Shown here: positions 1 through 7,904 of the stretch, one piece after another
Numbering within the stretch: position 1 is the stretch's first letter
Layout of the letters: every line of letters starts with the position of its first letter
DNA from: UMGS1696 sp964634795
GTDB taxonomy: Bacteria; Bacillota; Clostridia; Oscillospirales; CAG-272
NCBI GenBank assembly: GCA_964634795.1
Contig: CAZWLL010000025.1
Coordinates: 1-32,971 of the forward strand
Direction of reading: 5' to 3'
DNA: 32,971 nt
Translations under genes and position numbers: made by a program
Notes under the pieces: generated by a model
The model's database searches: none
Told to the model about the DNA's origin: nothing
Seen by the model: the letters and a program-made list of their open reading frames with translations, nothing else

Positions 1-152
1 TGCTGCGGGTTAGAGTTGTTTTCTGTGGTATTATTCTGAGTTTTTTGTGTATCTGTGTTGCTCTGAGAAGCTTCCATTTTGGTTCCGCATTCGGTACAGA
101 AAACCGCGTCATCCGGCATATCATAACCGCAATTTGAGCATTTCTTTGACAT
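1..152 (-). CDS. Zinc-ribbon domain protein, N-terminal part only
   Basis: The first 50 residues are visible; the rest lies beyond the left edge. The protein opens with a compact zinc ribbon: Cys5-x2-Cys8 in MSKKCSNCGYDMP and Cys19-x2-Cys22 in VFCTECGTKM, a four-cysteine zinc site. A Gln/Asn/Thr/Ser-rich linker follows from about residue 27. This layout is common in Clostridia for membrane or regulatory proteins with a cytoplasmic zinc ribbon, a flexible linker and then a variable domain, so no function can be given. The start at 150-152 is supported by a GAAAGGAGA ribosome binding site about 8 bases upstream. Confidence 0.8.
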   Translation of the reverse strand, partial: MSKKCSNCGYDMPDDAVFCTECGTKMEASQSNTDTQKTQNNTTENNSNPQ

Positions 153-262
153 TGAATCGGTCTCCTTTCAAATTTAAAAGTATTATATTTTACTATTGAT
201 ATTATAAGATAAACTACTCATTTTGTCAAGTTAATTCGATGGTGTACATGACATGCAAAGGA

Positions 263-326
263 AAAAGGCTTTTATGACAATACCTTAAAATTAAAAATTA
301 AGGCATAAATCATGTAAAAGCCTTTT
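263..326. terminator. Nested inverted repeat, probable terminator of the P-type ATPase operon
   Basis: Twelve-base arms AAAAGGCTTTTA (263-274) and TAAAAGCCTTTT (315-326) are perfect complements. A second, smaller inverted repeat (CCTTAAAATT..AATTAAGG, about 283-303) sits inside the loop. Read on the minus strand, the structure follows the stop of the ATPase gene at 366 and ends in a T-rich stretch, so it can serve as its terminator. The 40-base loop is longer than usual, hence moderate confidence. The rest of 153-365 shows only AT-rich sequence. Confidence 0.5.
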
Positions 327-365
327 ACAAACTTTTTTGAGATAAAATCGAATTTTGCAGCCTTT

Positions 366-2456
366 TCAGAGTTTTTTATTGTTCGGCAGAAGATCCGTCA
401 TGCTCTTTAAACCTATCATAAGGGTAGATGTATTGTGTAATAAAGCCGATGTTGTGGGCATGATAAAACCGCTTACACCGAGAGTTATAAGAAGCAGATT
501 GAATCCTACAATAAAACGGTAATTGCCGTTGATTCTGTCCATGAGCGCCGAGCTCAGCTTTCTAAGAATTACAATTTCATATAGACTTTCCGATGAGATT
601 GTCACGTCGGCGATTTCTTTTGCGATTGCCGCGCCGGAGTTGATTGCGATTCCGACATCCGCTTCCGAAAGCGCGGGAGAATCATTGACTCCGTCTCCGA
701 TCATCATGACAATATGACCGTTTTTCTTTGCTTCTCTTATGTATTCGGCTTTGTTTTCGGGCAGTACCTCTGCGTGGAATTCGTCAACTCCGACCTGTGC
801 GGCAACAGCGCTTGCGGTTTTCTGGTTGTCACCTGTCATCATGACAATATTCTTTATACCGCATTCGTGAAGAGCCTTTAAAGCACTTTTAGCTTCTTTG
901 CGAAGCGGATCGAATATACATATAACCGCGGAGAGAACACCTGATATACAGAGATACAAATGAGAATATTGCGCTTCAAGCGAATCGAATTTATATTCTT
1001 CTCCATCGGGAATTACGCATTTTTCATCGTCAAATACGAAATGTGCGCTTCCTATAACAACCTTTTCGCCGTTTACCTGGCTGGATATTCCGTGTGCGAC
1101 TACATATTCGACGCATGAGTGATATTCTTCATGTGATAATCCGCGTCTTTTCGCCTCAGCAACAACAGCATTTGCAATTGAGTGAGGATAGTGCTCCTCG
1201 AGACAAGCCGCAAGACGAAGCATATCATCTTCTTTGTGATCCCCAAACGTTACTATGTCAACGACTGTCGGATTTGCATGAGTGAGAGTACCTGTTTTAT
1301 CGAATACAATAGTGTCCGCTGTAGCCGCCGCTTCAAGGAACTTTCCATCTTTTACGGAGATGTGATACGAACTGCATTCACGCATAGCAGAGAGAACCGC
1401 AATAGGCATTGACAGCTTAAGAGCGCACGAGAAATCTACCATAAGTACGGCAAGCATTTTTGTAGTATTGCGTGTCAGAAGATAAACAAGTCCCGTTCCT
1501 ATAAATGTATACGGAACAAGCTTATCGGCAAGCTTATATGCTTTCTCCTCAGTGTCGGACTTGAGCTTTTCCGATTCCTCAATCATTTTTATGACTCTGT
1601 CATAACGTCCGCTTCCGCAAGCTTTATCAACGGTCACAATACACTCGCCCTCGTCAACTACCGTACCTGCGTAAACATAGCTTCCCGGGTGCTTAGGCAC
1701 GGGAATCGACTCACCCGTCATGGATGACTGATTAACGGTCATTTCACCTGACGTTACTTTTCCGTCAAGCGGAATAACGCTGCCGGTGCGAACTACAATG
1801 CTGTCTCCCGCTGCGACTTCGTTAATCGGAACGAGCTGTTCGCACTCGCCGTTCTTCACCCAAACCTTGTCTATATTAAGAGACATTGCGCCAGCAAGAT
1901 CGGCTACCGATTTCTTGTGTGTCCATTCCTCAAGCAGTTCACCGATACCGAGCATGAACATTACGCTGCCCGCGGTATTGTAATCTCCGCGGAGTATTGA
2001 TACCGAAACCGCTGTGGCGTCGAGTACGGCTACCGTCAGCTTTCCGTGAATAAGTGCCGATAATCCTGCTTTAATGTATTTGAAGGATTTGACAGCCGCG
2101 ATGGCAGCTCGAAGCGGAGCGGGGAAGAATGTTTTCGAAAAAGCACGCCTGATAATCGAAAATACGAGTTTATCCTCAAATTCACGATTGAGCTCTCTTG
2201 AGGTGTGTTCCGGAACCAAATCCTTTTCTTTTGCTTTGGCGAAAGAGAAAGCGGAGAGAGCATTTATAATACTCTCTCTGTTCTTTCTATACAGAATGAC
2301 AGCATCACCTGTACGGTCATATACGGTTACCTTTTCAACATCGGAAATCGATTTGAACCAGTACTCGACAATATCCGCTTCTGCGAGAGTCATTGTGCCG
2401 CAAGCAAAATGCACTCTCATTCTTCCGCGTGATTCATGTAAAATTTTGCATTTCAT
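366..2456 (-). CDS. Heavy-metal-type (P1B-like) P-type ATPase
   Basis: Membrane pump of 696 residues that would move a metal ion across the cytoplasmic membrane using ATP. All catalytic signatures are intact: actuator TGES (247-250), phosphorylation site DKTGT with Asp386, hinge TGDN (541-544) and GDGVND (587-592). Residues 1-75 resemble a heavy-metal-associated fold but lack a CxxC metal site. The membrane metal motif, CPC in copper, zinc and cadmium pumps, here reads FSC (342-344, in DFSCALKLSMP), and the usual nucleotide-site His-Pro reads His-Ser (HYPHS, 422-426). The family assignment is firm but the ion cannot be inferred from known P1B motifs. It lies 40 bases behind the small membrane protein at 2497-2799 and is presumably co-transcribed. 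The start is preceded by AGAAGG about 11 bases upstream. Confidence 0.9.
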   Translation of the reverse strand: MKCKILHESRGRMRVHFACGTMTLAEADIVEYWFKSISDVEKVTVYDRTGDAVILYRKNRESIINALSAFSFAKAKEKDLVPEHTSRELNREFEDKLVFSIIRRAFSKTFFPAPLRAAIAAVKSFKYIKAGLSALIHGKLTVAVLDATAVSVSILRGDYNTAGSVMFMLGIGELLEEWTHKKSVADLAGAMSLNIDKVWVKNGECEQLVPINEVAAGDSIVVRTGSVIPLDGKVTSGEMTVNQSSMTGESIPVPKHPGSYVYAGTVVDEGECIVTVDKACGSGRYDRVIKMIEESEKLKSDTEEKAYKLADKLVPYTFIGTGLVYLLTRNTTKMLAVLMVDFSCALKLSMPIAVLSAMRECSSYHISVKDGKFLEAAATADTIVFDKTGTLTHANPTVVDIVTFGDHKEDDMLRLAACLEEHYPHSIANAVVAEAKRRGLSHEEYHSCVEYVVAHGISSQVNGEKVVIGSAHFVFDDEKCVIPDGEEYKFDSLEAQYSHLYLCISGVLSAVICIFDPLRKEAKSALKALHECGIKNIVMMTGDNQKTASAVAAQVGVDEFHAEVLPENKAEYIREAKKNGHIVMMIGDGVNDSPALSEADVGIAINSGAAIAKEIADVTISSESLYEIVILRKLSSALMDRINGNYRFIVGFNLLLITLGVSGFIMPTTSALLHNTSTLMIGLKSMTDLLPNNKKL

Positions 2457-2496
2457 GTGTTGCTATGCCTTCTTGTATTGTGTGAGCAGCGAATGA

Positions 2497-2799
2497 TTAT
2501 TCTTCGCTGTCGCTTTTTTCCTCGCAGCGGCATGAGCATTCGACATCGGATGTATCTTCAACGATTGCGTCATTTTCCTTCTCTTTACGCTGTTCGTTGA
2601 TTTCCTTGGCGTCGGACAAAATGTCGCCTGCGTTTTCCTTTACAGTTGTAACAGTTTTCATTACGGATTCTTTAGCTCTGAGAACAGCCGCGGTTGTATG
2701 TGCGTATACATTCTTCGCATCCTTGCTTGAAAGAACTTTTATACCTGCTGTTCCGAAAAGAAGACCTGCCGCAAAAATACCGAGTTTACCGAGACTCAT
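2497..2799 (-). CDS. Small single-pass membrane protein (DUF6110-like) partnered with the P-type ATPase
   Basis: A 100-residue protein. Residues about 3-22 (GKLGIFAAGLLFGTAGIKVL) form one hydrophobic segment with small-residue packing motifs. A charged, probably helical stretch follows, then an acidic tail carrying a Cys-rich ECSCRCEE motif near residue 90. From memory it resembles DUF6110 proteins found next to P-type ATPases in Clostridia; this was not checked. The tail cysteines could bind the metal handled by the neighbouring pump, which is inference. I chose the start at 2799 over the in-frame ATG at 2856 because a perfect AGGAGG lies 7 bases upstream. Confidence 0.75.
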   Translation of the reverse strand: MSLGKLGIFAAGLLFGTAGIKVLSSKDAKNVYAHTTAAVLRAKESVMKTVTTVKENAGDILSDAKEINEQRKEKENDAIVEDTSDVECSCRCEEKSDSEE

Positions 2800-2816
2800 A
2801 ACATATCCTCCTGTAA

Positions 2817-2830
2817 TACCATATATGGTA
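2817..2830. promoter_or_regulatory. 14-bp perfect palindrome in the leader of the P-type ATPase operon
   Basis: TACCATATATGGTA is a perfect palindrome lying between the putative promoter near 2883 and the ribosome binding site of the 2799 gene. Its position in the leader suits a repressor operator. The cognate regulator is not in the window. Confidence 0.4.
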
Positions 2831-2882
2831 AATAAAATATCAGGGTGTAAATTCAATTAAAGAAACTACCTCTTAAACTTAA

Positions 2883-2895
2883 ATTATACTGTATA
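2883..2895 (-). promoter_or_regulatory. Putative -10 with overlapping palindrome for the P-type ATPase operon
   Basis: On the minus strand TATAAT (complement of 2883-2888) is a consensus -10. It overlaps the 11-bp palindrome TATACTGTATA (2885-2895). The -35 at 17 bp spacing (TTAAAT) is poor, as expected if an activator or regulator is needed. Confidence 0.4.
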
Positions 2896-2987
2896 GACGT
2901 GAGAAATTTAATGCCGTATTTATTAATAAAAATATTTTGAATTTTGCTTGATTATTTATCGAGCTTCAACACGTGTAATCGGATATA

Positions 2988-2996
2988 TGGTATAAT
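2988..2996 (+). promoter_or_regulatory. Extended -10 promoter for the GH31 gene
   Basis: TGGTATAAT gives an extended -10 (TG at 2988-2989, TATAAT at 2991-2996), 49 bases before the GH31 start. No good -35 is present at 17 bp, which is tolerated by extended -10 promoters. Confidence 0.6.
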
Positions 2997-3044
2997 GTAT
3001 GAGGGTCAATTAATTTTAAATCTCACAAGAAGGAAGGCGGAGTT

Positions 3045-5030
3045 ATGGATATTATTAAAAGCGACAATATTCTTTTGATCCACATAGGTTATGAGACATT
3101 GCAGATAGAGCCATTCGGGAAAAACGCGCTTCGTGTCCGTGCTACTAAAAACAGAAGCTTCAGCGGAGAAAATCACGCACTCGGAGCGAAACCTTCCGCA
3201 GAGAGTGATGTAAATATTTCATGTGAAAACGGATGTGCCGAAATCGAGAACGGAATTCTGCGCGCGGAAGTAAATTACGCAGGTGTTTTAAGCTTTTATA
3301 AACGTGACAAGCTTTTGCTGCGTGAGTATTACCGTTCATACGGAGGAACAATCAGCCGCGAGAGCAGATGTCTCAAAATAGTTTCACGTGAGATGAAAGG
3401 CCTTGCCGGAAACGATTGGAAGCTGACGGTGCGCTTCGAGAGCAATGACGATGAAAAGCTGTACGGCATGGGACAGTATCAACAGCCGTATCTCAATCTG
3501 AAAGGCTGTACGCTTGAGCTGGCACAACGGAATTCTCAAATTACCATACCGTTCGTTTTGTCTTCGCTCGGTTATGGCTTCCTGTGGAATACACCCGCAG
3601 TGGGAAGCGCAGTTTTCGGAAAAAACATGACGGAATGGAAAGCTCTCGATTGTGAGGAGATGGATTATTGGATAACAGCAGGAGATACACCTGCTGAGAT
3701 AATCGAGAGTTACACGGCAGAGGTGGGACGTGTCGGCACTGTTTCACGTGACTTGCTCGGCTTGTGGCAGTGTAAGCTTAGGTACCGTACACAGGAAGAG
3801 GTACTTACCGTTGCGCGTAAGTACAAGAAGTTGGGAATAAAGCTCAGCGTGATAGTTATCGATTTCTTCCACTGGACTTACCAAGGCTCATGGAAATTCG
3901 ATGAGAAATATTGGCATGATATAAAGGCCATGACCGATGAGCTTCACGCGATGGGAATAAAAGTTATGGTATCGGTATGGCCGAGTGTCGATAAAAAAAG
4001 CGAAAATTATTATCTGCTTGACGGCAAAGGACTTCTTGAACGCACCGAGCGCGGAGCTAATCAGACATATGACTATCAAGGTGACTGCTTAACGATAGAT
4101 ATGTTTAATCCCGAGGCGCAGAAGTTTTTGTGGGAGACATGTAAGAAAAATTACATTGAAAACGGCATAGATATGTTTTGGCTCGATAACGCAGAACCGG
4201 ACTATGCTGTGTATGACTATGAAAATTTCCGTTTTTACACCGGACCGGCGTTAAAGGTAGGCAATGAATATCCCAAAAAGTATCTTGAAGCGTTTTATAA
4301 CGGATTGAAGGATGAGGGACATTCCGATTACGTCAGCCTGATACGATGTGCGTGGGCAGGTTCACAGAAGTATAACGGCCTCATATGGTCGGGCGATGTA
4401 CCGAGCACATTCGAAGCCTTTCGAGACCAGATTGCGGCGGGACTTAACATGGGCATAGCGGGAATACCGCTGTGGACAACCGATATAGGCGGATTTATGA
4501 CGGATGACGTAAACGATCCGTTATTCCGTGAGCTGCTCGTACGCTGGTATGAATTTGCTGTGTTTACACCGTTTTTGCGTATGCACGGTGACCGCGGTCC
4601 ATACGATATTCCGTCACTTGATAATCGTGATTTCGGCGGCGGATATATGAGAACAGGTCAGCCGAACGAGCTGTGGAGCTACGGTGACGAAATCTTTGAA
4701 ATAATGAAGCGTTTTCTTACGATACGGGAAAAGCTGATACCGTATATTTCAGGTCTAATCGAGGAATCGGGAAGAAACGGCTCTCCGATTATGAGGACAT
4801 TATTCTACGAGTTCCCCGACGACGAGAACGCATGGAATATATCCGATGAATTCATGCTCGGCGGCAAATACCTTGTTGCTCCGGTGGTTGAATACAACTG
4901 CCGCGAAAGAGATGTTTATCTGCCGTTCGGTGAGTGGAAAAATATAAACGGCGGGGATGTCATAAGCGGAGGATGCACGATAAAAGCAGATGCACCGCTT
5001 GACGTCATTCCCGTGTACGAAAGAATGTAA
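3045..5030 (+). CDS. Glycoside hydrolase family 31 (alpha-xylosidase/alpha-glucosidase type)
   Basis: A 661-residue retaining alpha-glycosidase, by family alpha-glucosidase or alpha-xylosidase. The order is an N-terminal beta-sandwich, a TIM barrel from about 240 (GLWQCKLRYR) and C-terminal beta domains. The nucleophile is probably Asp381 in MFWLDNAEPD and the acid/base Asp451 in WSGDVPSTF. The motif SVIVIDFFHWT and the sugar-contact region MHGDRGPYD near 520 also fit GH31. There is no signal peptide, so it should act in the cytoplasm on imported oligosaccharides. The WxD-N-A-E-P context resembles alpha-xylosidase-like members, but substrate cannot be fixed by eye. It is a single-gene unit with its own promoter, a purine-rich ribosome binding site (GGAAGGCGGAG) and a terminator. 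Confidence 0.92.
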   Translation: MDIIKSDNILLIHIGYETLQIEPFGKNALRVRATKNRSFSGENHALGAKPSAESDVNISCENGCAEIENGILRAEVNYAGVLSFYKRDKLLLREYYRSYGGTISRESRCLKIVSREMKGLAGNDWKLTVRFESNDDEKLYGMGQYQQPYLNLKGCTLELAQRNSQITIPFVLSSLGYGFLWNTPAVGSAVFGKNMTEWKALDCEEMDYWITAGDTPAEIIESYTAEVGRVGTVSRDLLGLWQCKLRYRTQEEVLTVARKYKKLGIKLSVIVIDFFHWTYQGSWKFDEKYWHDIKAMTDELHAMGIKVMVSVWPSVDKKSENYYLLDGKGLLERTERGANQTYDYQGDCLTIDMFNPEAQKFLWETCKKNYIENGIDMFWLDNAEPDYAVYDYENFRFYTGPALKVGNEYPKKYLEAFYNGLKDEGHSDYVSLIRCAWAGSQKYNGLIWSGDVPSTFEAFRDQIAAGLNMGIAGIPLWTTDIGGFMTDDVNDPLFRELLVRWYEFAVFTPFLRMHGDRGPYDIPSLDNRDFGGGYMRTGQPNELWSYGDEIFEIMKRFLTIREKLIPYISGLIEESGRNGSPIMRTLFYEFPDDENAWNISDEFMLGGKYLVAPVVEYNCRERDVYLPFGEWKNINGGDVISGGCTIKADAPLDVIPVYERM

Positions 5031-5036
5031 AAAAAG

Positions 5037-5068
5037 AAAGAATCGAGATTAAGTAATCTCGATTCTTT
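5037..5068. terminator. Bidirectional terminator between GH31 and DMT transporter genes
   Basis: Fifteen-base perfect arms (5037-5051 and 5054-5068, AAAGAATCGAGATTA and its complement) form a strong hairpin between two convergent genes. On the minus strand it is followed by CTTTCTTTTTTT-like sequence, so it is strongest for the transporter; it also lies 6 bases after the GH31 stop. Confidence 0.9.
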
Positions 5069-5085
5069 AAGTTTATTCGGAATGT

Positions 5086-6003
5086 TTATGCGGTTTTGTG
5101 CTTTTTCTCCGATGACAAAAATGAAAGCTTTTTCATCGGAACCTGAGTGAACAACACACCGATGAATATAAGCACACATCCGATATATCCCTCTGTCGTC
5201 ATTCTTTCGTTCAGCAGGATTGCTCCTCCGATTGCCGAGAACACCGACTCGGTTGACAGAATAACCGAGGCTGATGTAGGATCACTGTATTTTTGACCGA
5301 GTATCTGACAGGTATATGCAATTCCGACCGAGCCGATACCGCAGTACAGTACGGGGATGATGCCGGAGCTGAGAGATGTGAGAGAAAATTCTTCGAATAT
5401 CAATGTGCAGAGACCGTTGAGAATTGTGCATACCACGTATTGAGTAAAGGCAAATCTGAGCGAGTATATTTTATCACCGAAACGGTTTACGATGAGGATG
5501 TGTACGGCAAAAAACACCGCGCATATTACGAGCAGTGCATCTCCGAGCGTTAAACTGAGCGCTGTACCTGAAGCACAGAGCAGATAGAGTCCGACTACGC
5601 CGAAAATCGCACCGAACCATGTCTGAATACCTGTTTTGTTGCCGAGAAAAATACCGAACACGGGAACTAAAACCATATAAAGACTGGTGATGAATCCGCC
5701 TTTTCCCGCAGAGTCAGTCAATGTAAAGCCGAACTGCTGAAAAATAGACGCTCCGAATAAAGCGATGCCCGCGAGAATGCCGACCTTAAGGGTGTTCATT
5801 CTCGTCTTTTTGTCATCGGCTTTTTTCTCGAGGATTAAAATCAGCGGAATCACCGAAAGAGCACCGAGCAGGTATCTGGAAAAGTTAAAATAAAAAGGAG
5901 TCATACTGTCAGCACCGATAACCTGAGTGACAGTGGCGGAACCCCATATAACGGCAGTTATGAAAAGTAATATCGGACCTTTTTTAGAATACTTTTTTTC
6001 CAT
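5086..6003 (-). CDS. EamA/DMT superfamily permease
   Basis: Integral membrane protein of 305 residues with about ten hydrophobic segments arranged as two EamA repeats. The first starts at GPILLFITAVIWGSATVT and carries the typical PFYFNFSRYLLGAL helix 2. The second starts near LGDALLVICAVFFAVHILIVNRF and includes the usual late motif TSASVILSTESVFSAIGGAILLNE. DMT proteins export or exchange metabolites such as amino acids; substrate cannot be read here. It is a single-gene unit with its own consensus promoter (6102-6130) and the shared hairpin terminator. The ribosome binding site AGAGG lies 6 bases before the start. Confidence 0.9.
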   Translation of the reverse strand: MEKKYSKKGPILLFITAVIWGSATVTQVIGADSMTPFYFNFSRYLLGALSVIPLILILEKKADDKKTRMNTLKVGILAGIALFGASIFQQFGFTLTDSAGKGGFITSLYMVLVPVFGIFLGNKTGIQTWFGAIFGVVGLYLLCASGTALSLTLGDALLVICAVFFAVHILIVNRFGDKIYSLRFAFTQYVVCTILNGLCTLIFEEFSLTSLSSGIIPVLYCGIGSVGIAYTCQILGQKYSDPTSASVILSTESVFSAIGGAILLNERMTTEGYIGCVLIFIGVLFTQVPMKKLSFLSSEKKHKTA

Positions 6004-6101
6004 TTGAAACCTCTGGCATAAGCAATTAATCCGAACATCGAAAATTACGGATTAGCGGATTTAATAATGCGAGAAAATTAGTAAGTTATTAATGTATATA
6101 C

Positions 6102-6130
6102 AGTATACCACGAATAACTATATTTGTCAA
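6102..6130 (-). promoter_or_regulatory. Sigma-A promoter of the DMT permease gene
   Basis: On the minus strand TTGACA (6125-6130) and TATACT (6102-6107) are separated by exactly 17 bp. The palindrome TGTATATACA (6093-6102) abuts the -10 at the expected transcription start and could be an operator. Confidence 0.85.
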
Positions 6131-6335
6131 GACTGTAAAGAAACGGAGAAACATAAAGTTCGCTTTGTCGTAATCCCGATTTTTCGGCTAAAATGTAGAA
6201 ACGGGAGATAATAGCACTTTTTTAAGGTAAAGCAGTGAAATTCAGGCGGAAATTACAGTGAAGGACAACGTATGCGGTCATCGGAATATGATAAAATATT
6301 CGGCGGCAATGCAAAATTAATTCACATTGTATTAT
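6131..6335. other. Non-coding spacer between divergent promoters
   Basis: About 205 bases between the DMT promoter and the ruvC operon promoter. I see no convincing gene, RNA or strong hairpin. A short ATG-initiated frame from about 6273 runs through the ruvC promoter and has no ribosome binding site. Confidence 0.5.
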
Positions 6336-6364
6336 TTGACATAACTGTAATATTATGCTATAAT
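6336..6364 (+). promoter_or_regulatory. Consensus promoter of the ruvC-ecf-truA-clp operon
   Basis: TTGACA (6336-6341), 17-bp spacer, TATAAT (6359-6364), with an extended -10 TG at 6356-6357. Both hexamers match consensus perfectly. No other promoter of similar quality was seen before 18325, so this may drive the whole 12-kb colinear run. Confidence 0.92.
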
Positions 6365-6395
6365 ATATCATTACAATATTATAATAGGTGATAAT

Positions 6396-6977
6396 ATGAT
6401 TATCTTGGGGATAGACCCGGGAATCGCTATTGTAGGTTGGGGTGTTGTGTCGGCGGATAACAGCGGAATGCGTCAGAAGCCTGTTGATTACGGTGCCGTA
6501 ACGACATCGTCCTCATTAAATACAGAGGACAGACTTATGGCGGTATACAACGAAATTTCCGCGATTATAAAGAAATACAAGCCCGATTGTGCCGCGATAG
6601 AGGAATTATTCTTTAATACAAACCAAAAAACGGGAATAATAGTAGCCGAGGCGAGAGGCGTTGTCATTTTGGCTCTGAGACAAAATAATGTGCCTATTTA
6701 CGAATATACTCCTCTTCAGATAAAAAATACAATTGTAGGCTACGGAAGAGCCGACAAGCATCAAATGATAGATACGGTTACGCGAATTCTCGGACTGCGT
6801 GAGAAGCCGAAGCCCGATGACACTGCAGACGCGCTTGCGGCCGCAATGTGCCATGCGTTTACGGGAAGCTCACGGCTTGCGGAGTATTATAATAAGCCTA
6901 CGACTATGGCAGGCAAAATCGGACAGACCGGCAAAGGAAGCCGATCCGATATTGCGAAAAAACTTATTAATGACTGA
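6396..6977 (+). CDS. ruvC: Crossover junction endodeoxyribonuclease RuvC
   Basis: RuvC resolves Holliday junctions by paired nicks during recombination and repair, acting as a dimer with RuvAB. At 193 residues it is slightly longer than the 170-175 residue E. coli type, owing to a Gly/Lys/Ser-rich C-terminal tail. The four acidic residues of the RNase H-like active site are visible: Asp7 (LGIDPG), Glu69 (AIEELFF), Asp142 and Asp145 (DDTADALA). The phenylalanine-rich FFNTNQKTG element follows Glu69, as in the family. Its usual partners ruvA and ruvB are not adjacent; instead it heads an operon of RNA-modification, transport and proteolysis genes. The start is the first ATG, 32 bases after the -10. 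Confidence 0.96.
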   Translation: MIILGIDPGIAIVGWGVVSADNSGMRQKPVDYGAVTTSSSLNTEDRLMAVYNEISAIIKKYKPDCAAIEELFFNTNQKTGIIVAEARGVVILALRQNNVPIYEYTPLQIKNTIVGYGRADKHQMIDTVTRILGLREKPKPDDTADALAAAMCHAFTGSSRLAEYYNKPTTMAGKIGQTGKGSRSDIAKKLIND

Positions 6978-6991
6978 GATGGGATTAATAT

Positions 6992-7873
6992 ATGTGGTCA
7001 GCAGATAAATGGCAGGATTATGAGCTTATCGACTGCGACAGCGGTGAGAGGCTTGAAAGATGGGGCAGATACATTCTTATTAGGCCCGACCCGCAGGTAA
7101 TATGGAGCGGTACGAGAAGCAATGCGCTGTGGAAAAAGCCCGACGGCGTTTATAAAAGAGTGGGCGGCGGCGGTTCATGGACTGTACACCGTATGCCCGA
7201 GGCATGGTGTATAAATTATCGTGATCTTACATTCAGACTGCGTCCTATGGGCTTTAAGCACACGGGACTTTTCCCCGAGCAAGCCGTAAACTGGGACTGG
7301 CAGGATAATGTCATCCGTTCCGCTATATCATCGGGAAGAGAGCAGCCTAAAGTTCTGAATCTGTTTGCTTATACGGGAGGCGCTACGGTAGCATGCGCAA
7401 AAGCGGGAGCGGCTCTCGTTCACGTGGATGCGTCAAAGGGAATGACTCAAGCGGCAAAGGAAAATATGGCTTTGTCGGGACTTGAGGATGCTCCGTGCAG
7501 ATACATAGTCGATGACTGCAAAAAATTCGTCGAGCGTGAGCTGAGACGCGGAAATAAATACGACGGTATTATAATGGATCCTCCCTCATACGGAAGAGGA
7601 CCGAGCGGAGAAGTTTGGAAGCTCGAGGAATGCGCAGCGGAGCTGATTTCACTTACGGTTAAGCTTTTGTCGGATGAGCCGCTGTTCTTCTTAATAAATT
7701 CATATACAACGGGTTTGTCTCCCGCGGTAATGCAGTATCTTTTATTGCGTACATTGCCTGCACGACTGCGCAGCCATGTTAAAATCGAAACCGGAGAGAC
7801 ATGTATTCCCGTAACGGACTCGGGACTTCTTCTTCCGAGCGGAGCATCTGTAAGAGCAAGCTTCGATTTTTAA
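6992..7873 (+). CDS. Class I SAM-dependent methyltransferase (RlmI/RlmK-like Methyltrans_SAM family)
   Basis: A 293-residue protein with an N-terminal beta-rich region (DYELIDCDSGERLERWG, residues 9-25) and a Rossmann methyltransferase domain. SAM motif I is VLNLFAYTGG (121-130), the acidic ribose contact is Asp146 (HVDAS), and motif IV is MDPPSYG (195-201). This signature is shared with 23S rRNA cytosine-5 and guanine methyltransferases of the COG1092 type, so an rRNA base is the likely substrate, but the exact base is not established. It sits 14 bases after ruvC and 31 bases before ecfA1. The ribosome binding site is weak (GAGATGG), which suggests partial translational coupling. Confidence 0.88.
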   Translation: MWSADKWQDYELIDCDSGERLERWGRYILIRPDPQVIWSGTRSNALWKKPDGVYKRVGGGGSWTVHRMPEAWCINYRDLTFRLRPMGFKHTGLFPEQAVNWDWQDNVIRSAISSGREQPKVLNLFAYTGGATVACAKAGAALVHVDASKGMTQAAKENMALSGLEDAPCRYIVDDCKKFVERELRRGNKYDGIIMDPPSYGRGPSGEVWKLEECAAELISLTVKLLSDEPLFFLINSYTTGLSPAVMQYLLLRTLPARLRSHVKIETGETCIPVTDSGLLLPSGASVRASFDF

Positions 7874-7904
7874 TTAATTTTACTTATTCAGTACGGGGTG
7901 AAAA

